From: JBCBTD01 sp039818825 | GTDB taxonomy: Bacteria; Pseudomonadota; Alphaproteobacteria; Geminicoccales; Geminicoccaceae | Length of the DNA: 19,032 nt | Assembly: GCA_039818825.1 (NCBI GenBank) | Contig: JBCBTD010000071.1 | Coordinates: 1-19,032, forward strand | Direction of reading: 5' to 3' | In this document: piece after piece, positions 12,479-19,032 of the stretch | How the letters are laid out: each line of letters starts with the position of its first letter | How positions within the stretch are numbered: the stretch's first letter is position 1 | Position numbers and translations under genes: made by a program | Notes under the pieces: model-generated | What the model saw: only the letters and a program-made list of their open reading frames with translations | Database searches by the model: none | What the model was told of the DNA's origin: nothing

Positions 12479-14545
12479 ATGGCTCGGATCGGCATCGACA
12501 TCGGCGGCACCTTCACCGACCTCGTGCTCGACGATGGTGGACGACGCACCAGCGCCAAGGTGCTGACGACGCCGGCGGCCCCGGAACGCGCCGTCTTGGA
12601 CGGCCTGGACCAGGTGCTTGGCGCTGCAGGCCTGGATGTCGGTGCGCTGGACTTGGTGGTCCACGGCACCACGCTCGCGACGAACGCCATCATCGAGCGG
12701 AAGGGCGCCCATACCGCACTGATCGCCACTGCCGGGTTCCGCGACACCCTCGAGATCGCCGACGAAGGCCGGTTCGATCAGTACGATGTGTTCATCGACA
12801 AGCCGGTGCCCTTGGTCCCGCGCGACCGCCGCTTCACCGTCCCCGAACGGGTCGACGCCCAAGGGCGTGTGCGGCTGCCGCTCGACGAAGCCGCAGTCCT
12901 CCGCGTGGCCGACGAACTCGGCAAACTGGGTGTGGAAAGCGTCGCCGTCTGCTTCATGCACGCCTTCGCCGCGCCCGCCCACGAGCAGCGGGTCGGCCAG
13001 ATCCTCGCCGAATCGCTGCCGAACGTGACGGTCAGCCTCTCGTCCGAGACCTGCCCCGAGATCCGCGAGTACGAACGAACGTCGACGACCTGCGCCAACG
13101 CTTACGTGCGGCCGCTGATGGCTGGCTATCTCGGACGGCTGGAAGCAGCCATGGCCGAGCGCGGCTGCGGCTGCCCGTTGTACCTGATGACCTCGGGCGG
13201 CGGGCTGACGACGATCGCCACCGCACGCCGGTTCCCGATCCGCCTGGTCGAGAGCGGCCCCGCCGGCGGGGCGATCCTCGCCGCACATCTCGCGCGCGAG
13301 CTGGGCGATCGAAGGATCCTCAGCTTCGACATGGGCGGCACCACGGCCAAGCTCTGCCTCGTCGACTCCTACCAACCGCAAGCCGCGCGGAGCTTCGAGG
13401 TCGACCGGTCGGCCCGCTTCGTGAAGGGCTCCGGCCTACCGGTGCGCATTCCCGTGATCGAAATGGTCGAGATCGGCGCCGGCGGCGGCTCGATCGCCCG
13501 GGTCGACGAGCTCGGCCGCGTCACCGTCGGTCCTCGGAGCGCCGGCGCCGATCCCGGTCCGGTGGCCTATGGTCGTGGCGGCTCGGAGCCGACCGTGACC
13601 GACGCCGACCTCGTCCTGGGTCGCTTCGATGCCGAGGGGTTCGCCGGTGGCCGGATGCGCCTCGACACGGCTGCGGCCGAGGCCGCGCTCAGCCAGGCGG
13701 TCGGCAAGCAGCTGGGCCTGGATCCACTGGGCGCGGCCAACGCCGTCTGCGAAATCGTCGACGAGAACATGGCCAACGCCAGCCGCGTCCACGCCGTCGA
13801 GTGCGGCAGCGACGTCGCCGCATACACGATGATCGCGTTCGGCGGAGCCGCCCCGGTCCACGGTTGTCGCGTGGCCGACAAGCTCGGCATCTCGCGCCTC
13901 GTGGTTCCCGCCGACGCCGGCGTCGGCTCGGCCGTCGGCTTCCTTCTGGCGCCGGTCGCGTACGAGGTCGTCCGCTCGCGCTACATGCGTCTCGATCCTT
14001 TCGACGCGGACGTGGCCAACGAACTCCTGACCGCGATGGCCGACGAAGCCCTCGCCGTGGTTCGCGAGGCGGTCGGCGATGCCGACACGCCATTGCAAAG
14101 CACACGGCTCGGCTACATGCGCTATGTCGGCCAGGGCCACGAAGTAGCCGTCGAGCTGCCCGAGCAAGCCTTCAGGGACGACGACGCAAAGACGTTGCGT
14201 GAAGGGTTCGAGCGCGCTTACGCGCGCCTTTTCGCCCGCATCATCCCGGACGGCGCGATCGAAATCCTGACCTGGTCGGTGACCACGGCAACCCGAGCGC
14301 CGGAGGTCCAGCCGACGGCGCCGTGCGCCGACGCGCCAGCCCCGGCGCCATCGGGCCATCGGCGGCTGAACCGCACCGACGGCGCGTCCGAAGTGCCGGT
14401 CTACCGCCGCGAGGCCATGGTCCCGGGCGCCCAGGTCGCCGGTCCCTGCTTGATCGAAGAAGCGACGACGACCACCGTGGTCGGCGCCGGCTGGCACGCT
14501 CGCTTGGATGGCGCCTCGCACTTGGTGCTCGACCGGAGCCGGTGA
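12479..14545 (+). CDS. hyuA: Hydantoinase/oxoprolinase family protein, subunit A
   Basis: 688-residue HyuA-type subunit of an ATP-dependent hydantoinase/5-oxoprolinase/acetone-carboxylase-related complex. The actin-like ATPase motifs are present: IGIDIGGTFTDLV (4-16), VHGTTLATNAIIERKG (61-76), LMTSGGG (236-242), ESGPAGGA (258-265), FDMGGTTAK (283-291) and EIGAGGGSIA (331-340). PRSAGADPGPVAYGRGG follows. Domain order is HyuA N-terminal (about 3-180), central Hydantoinase_A (200-490), then the C-terminal domain; length is normal. The upstream Shine-Dalgarno is weak (CAGGAC about 10 nt away). hyuB follows after 22 bp. Family members open N-methylhydantoin, 5-oxoproline or caprolactam, or carboxylate acetone/acetophenone; which applies here cannot be read from motifs. 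Confidence 0.93.
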   Translation: MARIGIDIGGTFTDLVLDDGGRRTSAKVLTTPAAPERAVLDGLDQVLGAAGLDVGALDLVVHGTTLATNAIIERKGAHTALIATAGFRDTLEIADEGRFDQYDVFIDKPVPLVPRDRRFTVPERVDAQGRVRLPLDEAAVLRVADELGKLGVESVAVCFMHAFAAPAHEQRVGQILAESLPNVTVSLSSETCPEIREYERTSTTCANAYVRPLMAGYLGRLEAAMAERGCGCPLYLMTSGGGLTTIATARRFPIRLVESGPAGGAILAAHLARELGDRRILSFDMGGTTAKLCLVDSYQPQAARSFEVDRSARFVKGSGLPVRIPVIEMVEIGAGGGSIARVDELGRVTVGPRSAGADPGPVAYGRGGSEPTVTDADLVLGRFDAEGFAGGRMRLDTAAAEAALSQAVGKQLGLDPLGAANAVCEIVDENMANASRVHAVECGSDVAAYTMIAFGGAAPVHGCRVADKLGISRLVVPADAGVGSAVGFLLAPVAYEVVRSRYMRLDPFDADVANELLTAMADEALAVVREAVGDADTPLQSTRLGYMRYVGQGHEVAVELPEQAFRDDDAKTLREGFERAYARLFARIIPDGAIEILTWSVTTATRAPEVQPTAPCADAPAPAPSGHRRLNRTDGASEVPVYRREAMVPGAQVAGPCLIEEATTTTVVGAGWHARLDGASHLVLDRSR

Positions 14546-14549
14546 CGAC

Positions 14550-14558
14550 GGAGGAGGG
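14550..14558 (+). promoter_or_regulatory. Ribosome binding site selecting a TTG start for hyuB
   Basis: GGAGGAGGG between the hyuA stop (14545) and the TTG at 14568, 9 nt spacing. The in-frame ATG at 14508 lies inside hyuA without a comparable site. Confidence 0.65.
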
Positions 14559-14567
14559 AACACGGTC

Positions 14568-16145
14568 TTGGGTCAGTTGGGCATCGTCGAACGGCAGATC
14601 GTCTGGGACCGCCTGCTCTCGGTGGTCGAGGAGCAGGCACAGGTGCTGCTGCGGACCGCGTTCAGCACCATCGTCCGCGAATGCGGCGACCTCTCTGCAG
14701 GCGTGTTCGACACCGAGGGCCGTATGCTCGCTCAAGCGGTCACCGGCACGCCGGGCCACGTCAACTCGATGGCCGAGAGCGTCAAGCACTTCCTGGACGC
14801 CTTCCCGCCCGAAACGATGCAGGAGGGCGACGCCTACATCACCAACGACCCGTGGCGCGGCACCGGCCACCTCAACGACTTCGTCGTCACGACCCCGGCA
14901 TTTCTCGACGGCCGGCTGGTCGGGCTCTTCTCCTGTACCTCGCACCTGACCGACATCGGCGGCATCGGCTTCGGGCCGGACGCCACCGACGTCCACATGG
15001 AAGGCATTGCGTTGCCCTTCCTCAAGGTCGTGGACCGCGGCGTCGTCAACCGCACGCTGATCGACATCTGCAAAGCCAACTCGCGGCTGCCGGTGGAGAT
15101 GGAGGGCGACATCTACTCGCTCGTCGCCTGCAACGACGTCGGCGTCAGGCGGCTCCAGGAAACGATGCGCGAGTTCGGGCTCCTGGACCTGAACGAGATC
15201 GGCCGACACATCGTCGACACCTCGCGCGACGCGGTACTACGGGCGTTGGCCGAGGTCCCCGCCGGCCGCTATCGCTACGCCATGACCATCGACGGCTACG
15301 ACGCGCCGATCGAGCTGGCTGCGGGCGTCGCCGTGACCCCGACCGGCATCGAGGTCGACTTCGATGGAACGTCGTCGCAGCAAAGTCGCGGCATCAACGT
15401 GCCGCTGGCCTACACCACGGCCTATACCTGCTTCGGCCTCATGTGTGCGGTCAGCCCGCGCGTGCCGAACAACGCCGGTTCACTCGGGTGCTTCACCGTC
15501 CGGGCGCCAGCCGGCTCGGTGCTCAACGCCGGCTATCCCGCACCGGTCTCCTCGCGCCACATCGTCGGCCAGATGCTGCCCGACGTCGTCTTCGGCGCGC
15601 TCCGCCAAGCGATCCCCGAGCGATGCCCCGCCGAGGGCACGAGCTGCCTGTGGAACATGACGTTCCGGGGCGCACGCGCCGGCACCAATGCCCACCGCTA
15701 CGGCTTTGCAATCACCGTGACGAGCAACGGCGGCACCGGGGCGCGGCCGACCAAGGACGGTCTCGACGCCACCGCCTATCCCTCGGGCGTCAAGGGCACA
15801 CCGGTCGAAATCGTCGAAGCGATGGCGCCCTTGCTGTTCTGGCGGAAGGAGCTCCGCCCGGGCTCCGGCGGCAACGGAACCCACCGTGGCGGCAATGGCC
15901 AGGTCATCGAGGTCGAGAACCTCGACGGGCTGCCCTTCGAGCTGTTGGCTGCATTCGACCGGATCGACCATCCGCCGCGCGGTGCCGAGGGCGGTGGGGC
16001 GGGTGCTGCGGGAAGCTTGACCACGTCGAACGGACGCGTGCTTCGCGGCAAGGGCTTTCAGCGGCTCGACGGCGACGAGCGATTGATCGTCCAGACACCC
16101 GGTGGTGGCGGCTGGGGCGACCCGGCGAACCGTGCGGCCGACTAG
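14568..16145 (+). CDS. hyuB: Hydantoinase/oxoprolinase family protein, subunit B
   Basis: 525-residue HyuB-type catalytic partner of HyuA (Hydantoinase_B family). Family blocks: FDTEGRMLAQ (47-56), ITNDPWRGTGHLND (91-104) with probable metal ligands D94, H101 and D104, then SHLTDIGG (125-132) with H126 and D129. Further blocks are VPLAYTTAYTCFG, GCFTV..PGS-type sequence, and the Gly-rich C-terminal TPGGGGWGDP. The start is most likely the TTG at 14568 behind GGAGGAGGG; a 20-codon longer form from 14508 would begin inside hyuA. With HyuA it should form an ATP-dependent amidohydrolase or carboxylase complex in the cytoplasm. No gamma subunit, carbamoylase or dedicated transporter follows; the next gene is convergent. 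Confidence 0.92.
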   Translation: MGQLGIVERQIVWDRLLSVVEEQAQVLLRTAFSTIVRECGDLSAGVFDTEGRMLAQAVTGTPGHVNSMAESVKHFLDAFPPETMQEGDAYITNDPWRGTGHLNDFVVTTPAFLDGRLVGLFSCTSHLTDIGGIGFGPDATDVHMEGIALPFLKVVDRGVVNRTLIDICKANSRLPVEMEGDIYSLVACNDVGVRRLQETMREFGLLDLNEIGRHIVDTSRDAVLRALAEVPAGRYRYAMTIDGYDAPIELAAGVAVTPTGIEVDFDGTSSQQSRGINVPLAYTTAYTCFGLMCAVSPRVPNNAGSLGCFTVRAPAGSVLNAGYPAPVSSRHIVGQMLPDVVFGALRQAIPERCPAEGTSCLWNMTFRGARAGTNAHRYGFAITVTSNGGTGARPTKDGLDATAYPSGVKGTPVEIVEAMAPLLFWRKELRPGSGGNGTHRGGNGQVIEVENLDGLPFELLAAFDRIDHPPRGAEGGGAGAAGSLTTSNGRVLRGKGFQRLDGDERLIVQTPGGGGWGDPANRAAD

Positions 16146-16302
16146 CGGGTCTGGGATCGCCGATCGGGGCTCGGCGCGTAGCCTGGACGGTGTGCCGTTG
16201 CGTGGCGTTGGCCCCGAGTGGAAAGCCTTCATCACCAGCACCTCGAGTGGCCGATGCCGACGCCCGGTGGCGAGCCCGTCGCGGCCGTGCCCGAAGCAGC
16301 CG

Positions 16303-17097
16303 TCAGTCGGAGACGAACCCGAACCGCTCGAACATGGTGAGGCCCGCTTCGGCCGTCATGAAGGCCAGCAACGCTTCCGCATCAGGTGTCGCGGTGCCGG
16401 CGACCAGCGCAAACGCGTAGGTGATCGGCGTGCCGCTTTCCGGCGGAAAGGTCGCCACGACGGTCACGTCGTCGCTCGCAGCAGCGTCGGTCGCGTAGAC
16501 GATCCCGAGCGGCGCCTCGCCGCGTTCGACCAGGGCGAGCGCAGCGCGAACGTTGTCGGCGCGAGCAAGCCGCGGCTCCAGGGACGACCACTGACCGAGG
16601 TGCTCCAGCGCCTCCTTCGCATAGCGGCCCGCCGGCACGTGGTCAGGATCGCCGGTAGCGAGGCGGCCGTTCGAGCCGAGCAACGCTGCGACGTCGAGAG
16701 CGTGGTCCGCGCTGAGTGGGCCGTTGTCCCAGGGCAACGCGGCGATCAGGACGAGCCGATTGCCGATCGGACTGCTGCGGCTCGCCGGCTCGATCAGCCG
16801 ACGGTCGGCGAGATAGTCCAGCCATCGCTCGTCGGCCAGCGCAACGATCTGTGCCGGCGCCCCGGCTTCGATCTGCCTCGCCAGCGTCGACGACGAGGCG
16901 AACGAGAACCGGACCTCGACGCCGGTCGCCTCCTCGTAGGCCTCACCGACCGCCTGCATCGCGTCGGTGAGGCTGGCCGCCGCGAGAACCGTGATCGGCT
17001 CGGCCGCGCGGGTTGGCGCCGCGGCGGCAAACATGGTGCACAGCAGGGCCAGCCAGAGCTGGGCCAACCGAAACGGATTTGCGCTCCGCACCAGCAT
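16303..17097 (-). CDS. modA: Molybdate ABC transporter substrate-binding protein (orphan)
   Basis: 264-residue periplasmic ModA-type protein that binds molybdate or tungstate. A Sec signal peptide covers about 1-32 (ending TRAA). Mature motifs: VLAAASLTDAM (37-47, with anion-binding S42), FSFASSSTLARQIEAGAPA (64-82, with S69), ALADERWLDYL and GIVYATDA with Y201, the standard oxyanion ligand set. The start at 17097 lacks a visible Shine-Dalgarno, but it lies 20 bp after the stop of the PPOX gene, so it may be translated by readthrough coupling. No modB or modC is present beside it, so it either pairs with a distant permease or binds another oxyanion. Confidence 0.9.
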   Translation of the reverse strand: MLVRSANPFRLAQLWLALLCTMFAAAAPTRAAEPITVLAAASLTDAMQAVGEAYEEATGVEVRFSFASSSTLARQIEAGAPAQIVALADERWLDYLADRRLIEPASRSSPIGNRLVLIAALPWDNGPLSADHALDVAALLGSNGRLATGDPDHVPAGRYAKEALEHLGQWSSLEPRLARADNVRAALALVERGEAPLGIVYATDAAASDDVTVVATFPPESGTPITYAFALVAGTATPDAEALLAFMTAEAGLTMFERFGFVSD

Positions 17098-17117
17098 CAG
17101 AAGTCAACCCGAAGCGC

Positions 17118-17765
17118 TCAGTACAACTTCGTCACCCCGGCGCGCTCGGCTTTGGCCTCCAGCGCCGCCGGCGTCGTGTCGAGCTTGGCCTGACGTATCA
17201 TCGCCCGGCGAAGATCGGGCACGTCGTCGCTCGCGGGCCACGCTTCCGGCTTCCAGATCGAGCCTCGGATCATGCATTTCGGGCAATGGACGAAGGCACG
17301 CTCGACGTACACGACCACCGCCAAGTGGGGCTCGTGACCCTTGTAGGCCAAGGACCGCCGCAGCGTCTCGTCTCGCACGATCCGCGCCTCGCCGCTGACG
17401 CGCAGCGTTTCGGTCTTGCCGGGGATCAGGAAGATCATGCCGAGCCGCGGGTCGCGGAGCAGGTTGTGGAAAGTGTCGACTCGGCGGTTGCCCGGGCGGT
17501 CGGGGATGGCCAGACGGCGATCGTCCAGGACACGTACGAAACCGGGCGGATCGCCCTTCGGCGACACGTCGATATGGCCATCAGGATTGGCGGAGGCGAT
17601 CAGGCAGAAGGGCGATTTGGCAATGAACGCGCGGCAGACGTCGTCGATGTGGTCGACCACTTTCGCGATCGCCTCCGGCATCGGCGCCGCGACCAATTCC
17701 GCCAAGTCGGCTTCGCTCTCGATGACGCCTTCCAAGTCGGCAAAACGCTCGTCGTTCTGGCTCAT
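17118..17765 (-). CDS. PPOX-class FMN-dependent flavoprotein, DR_2398-like
   Basis: 215-residue split-barrel flavoprotein of the pyridoxamine 5'-phosphate oxidase superfamily, in the subgroup known as DR_2398 family. Signature segments: FCLIASANPDGHIDVSPKGD (53-72), PPGFVRVLDD, IPDRPGNRRVDTFHNLL, FLIPGKTETLRVSGEA and FVHCPKCMIRGSIW near the C-terminus. Such proteins bind FMN or F420-like cofactors; substrates are mostly unknown. AGGA about 9 nt before the ATG at 17765 supports the start. It sits between the RraA-like gene (49 bp upstream) and modA (20 bp downstream) on the same strand, suggesting one three-gene transcript. A role in the RraA or molybdate context is not evident from sequence. 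Confidence 0.87.
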   Translation of the reverse strand: MSQNDERFADLEGVIESEADLAELVAAPMPEAIAKVVDHIDDVCRAFIAKSPFCLIASANPDGHIDVSPKGDPPGFVRVLDDRRLAIPDRPGNRRVDTFHNLLRDPRLGMIFLIPGKTETLRVSGEARIVRDETLRRSLAYKGHEPHLAVVVYVERAFVHCPKCMIRGSIWKPEAWPASDDVPDLRRAMIRQAKLDTTPAALEAKAERAGVTKLY

Positions 17766-17814
17766 CGCGCTGTCCTGTGGCTCGCCATCGTCTCTCGGAC
17801 CGTCGAGCGCTCTC

Positions 17815-18513
17815 TCAGTGGATCTCGTCTGCCTCCGCCATCGCGGCCTTCAGCTTCACCACGTTGAAACTGGCCTGCTTCGACGCTTCGATGAGGACAC
17901 GCTCGCGACGGGCGATGCCGGCGACGGCCTCCGGAATCTGGGCGACGACCTCAGCTGGAACGATGACGGCGCCATGGCGGTCGGCGTGGATCACGTCGTC
18001 GTGGCGCGCCGTCATCCCGTGGACGGTCACGTCGGCGCCCACGGTCTCGACGTAGACCCAGGCATGGCTAGGCGCGAGCATGCCGCCAAGCATCTGAAAG
18101 TCCGGCGCCCAGTCGGCAACGTCGCGGAACGAGCCGTTGGTCACGCAGCCGAGCACACCGAGGCCGCGGTGCAGATGGCTGTTCACTTCGCCCCAGAACG
18201 CCCCGAATCCCGGTTCGTCGTCGAGGTCCTGAATGACGGTGACGGTCGGTAGCTCGGCGGCCGCGACGTACTCGTAGTAGGCGATGCGCTCGGCTCTAGC
18301 CATGGCGGCGTCGAGCGGTGACGGTGCCGAGGCGCGGATGGTCGCGGTACGGACCAAGCCGACGATGGGCGGCAAGCTCGGATCGACGCAGACGAACGAG
18401 CGGCTGGTGAAGCCCGTCGTCCGACGCTCCGGTGCCACGACCTCGAGTGCGTTGCAGATGGTCGGCGTATCGTAGCGCCTGAGTAGGTTCAGCGCCGCTG
18501 CGTCGATGGTCAT
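17815..18513 (-). CDS. RraA family protein, aldolase/decarboxylase-like
   Basis: 232-residue RraA-fold protein. Relatives include 4-hydroxy-4-methyl-2-oxoglutarate/4-carboxy-4-hydroxy-2-oxoadipate aldolases, which cleave hydroxylated dicarboxylic acids with a divalent metal, and the RNase E inhibitor RraA. The N-terminal DTPTICNALE (15-24) is typical. The active-site block is WGEVNSHLHRGLGVLGCVTNG (107-127, in part) followed by R130-D131, the key substrate/metal pair. The canonical DG before it is NG here (N126-G127). HADRHGAVIVPAEVV (176-190) is the conserved C-terminal box. AGGGAGGA 5 nt upstream sets the ATG at 18513 against an open frame to 18645. It is first of three minus-strand genes. 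Given the neighbourhood, a catabolic aldolase is likelier than an RNase inhibitor. Confidence 0.85.
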   Translation of the reverse strand: MTIDAAALNLLRRYDTPTICNALEVVAPERRTTGFTSRSFVCVDPSLPPIVGLVRTATIRASAPSPLDAAMARAERIAYYEYVAAAELPTVTVIQDLDDEPGFGAFWGEVNSHLHRGLGVLGCVTNGSFRDVADWAPDFQMLGGMLAPSHAWVYVETVGADVTVHGMTARHDDVIHADRHGAVIVPAEVVAQIPEAVAGIARRERVLIEASKQASFNVVKLKAAMAEADEIH

Positions 18514-18518
18514 CCTGG

Positions 18519-18526
18519 TCCTCCCT
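18519..18526 (-). promoter_or_regulatory. Ribosome binding site of the RraA-family gene
   Basis: AGGGAGGA on the minus strand, 5 nt from the ATG at 18513, excludes the 44-codon upstream extension. Confidence 0.75.
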
Positions 18527-18764
18527 GGGGCACGCTTCGTCGGCAACGCAGGAGCTAAGTGAAGCACGGCGCGCGACGCAACACGAATCCCCATCCTTGA
18601 CGATCCCCCGTGTCGGCGCATGGGAGACCAGTCGATGGGGTGCATGGCGGGGTCGGCGGGTTCCCGCTACGAGAGCATCCGCCGACCGGCGTCGCTCGGC
18701 CACCAGCCCAATTGCGTCACGGCCGCCCGGACCGGCGCCGCAGCCCTGGATCCATACCTTGTCG

Positions 18765-19032
18765 ATGCGGTTGAGCGCCCCCCTCGCCCTCGCCTATCTG
18801 GGCTTCGTCAGCCTCGGCCTGCCCGACGGCGCTCTGGGTGTGGCTTGGCCGGGCGTGCGGACGGCGTTCGGTCTGCCGCAAGCCGGGCTCGGCCTTACCA
18901 TCGCCGCTGGCGCGGTTGGTTACATGTTGGCCAGCGCCGCCGCCGGCGCCGTCCTCGCCCGGCTCGGTATCGGCAGGCTCCTCGCGTCCAGCACCGCGGC
19001 GGTGGCGCTCGCCTGCATCGGCATTGCAGTGG
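18765..19032 (+). CDS. MFS transporter, N-terminal part (cut by window edge)
   Basis: An open frame from the ATG at 18765 runs to the window end (89 codons) and reads MRLSAPLALAYLGFVSLGLP, then DGALGVAWPGVRTAFGLPQAG. This is the first transmembrane helix and the GLPDGxxGxxWP loop of a major facilitator superfamily permease. A second helix (LTIAAGAVGYMLASAAAG), the RLGIGRLL cytoplasmic loop and a third helix follow. A TTG two codons earlier (18759) is an alternative start; no convincing Shine-Dalgarno is visible. It is divergent from the RraA-family gene over 251 bp, so a linked role is possible. Substrate is unknown. Confidence 0.8.
   Translation, partial: MRLSAPLALAYLGFVSLGLPDGALGVAWPGVRTAFGLPQAGLGLTIAAGAVGYMLASAAAGAVLARLGIGRLLASSTAAVALACIGIAV

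Noticed and set aside
11815..14202. 795-codon plus-strand frame overlapping the SDR and hyuA genes
   Set aside because: Almost entirely Arg/Ala/Gly/Pro; it is the +1 shadow of two recognised genes.
16146..16302. Possible terminator between convergent hyuB and modA
   Set aside because: I found no stable stem followed by a T-run; nothing specific can be called in these 157 bp.
14681..16420. 579-codon plus-strand frame overlapping hyuB
   Set aside because: Arg-rich shadow of hyuB with no motif.

Overview
This is a GC-rich bacterial chromosomal segment of dense, short-spaced genes. GC-rich third positions, strong GGAGG-type ribosome sites, and a sulfolipid operon in the sqdB-sqdD-sqdC order known from Rhodobacter suggest an alphaproteobacterium. 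The taxonomic call is inference. No rRNA, tRNA, CRISPR array, insertion sequence or phage gene was seen.

Layout. (1) 1-688 (+) is the 3' part of an aldo/keto reductase with an apparent one-base frameshift. It converges with a DUF2189 membrane protein (-). (2) 1690-2823 (+) is a secreted class C beta-lactamase-fold serine hydrolase. Its end overlaps the end of a minus-strand operon. (3) 2783-5719 (-) is a compact sulfoquinovosyl lipid operon in transcription order sqdB, sqdD, sqdC. The sqdB/sqdD junction is a TTGA overlap and sqdD/sqdC are 1 bp apart. (4) A cytochrome b561 gene (-) is divergent from a bacterial SABATH-type carboxyl methyltransferase (+). (5) 8164-9641 (-) holds two coupled Asp/Glu/hydantoin racemase-superfamily genes, both with altered catalytic cysteines. 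(6) About 9734-10012 holds a decayed znuA-like fragment and a long inverted repeat. (7) 10050-11512 (-) is a TetR regulator coupled to an NHL/amidating-lyase-like protein. It is divergent from an SDR dehydrogenase (+), and two palindromic operator candidates lie between them. (8) 12479-16145 (+) is a hydantoinase/oxoprolinase pair, hyuA-hyuB. (9) 16303-18513 (-) is an RraA-family aldolase-like gene, a PPOX-family flavoprotein gene and an orphan modA. (10) 18765 onward (+) is the start of an MFS transporter.

How it fits together. The sqd operon should supply an anionic sulfur lipid: SqdB makes UDP-sulfoquinovose, SqdD probably transfers the sugar, and SqdC acts in a later step. From about 8.1 to 18.5 kb the gene content resembles a catabolic neighbourhood for a small cyclic amide, imide or carboxylated compound: racemase/decarboxylase-fold enzymes, HyuAB, an SDR, an amidating-lyase-like beta-propeller, an RraA-type aldolase, a TetR switch and a transporter. 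The genes do not form one operon and the substrate cannot be read from sequence, so this is a hypothesis.
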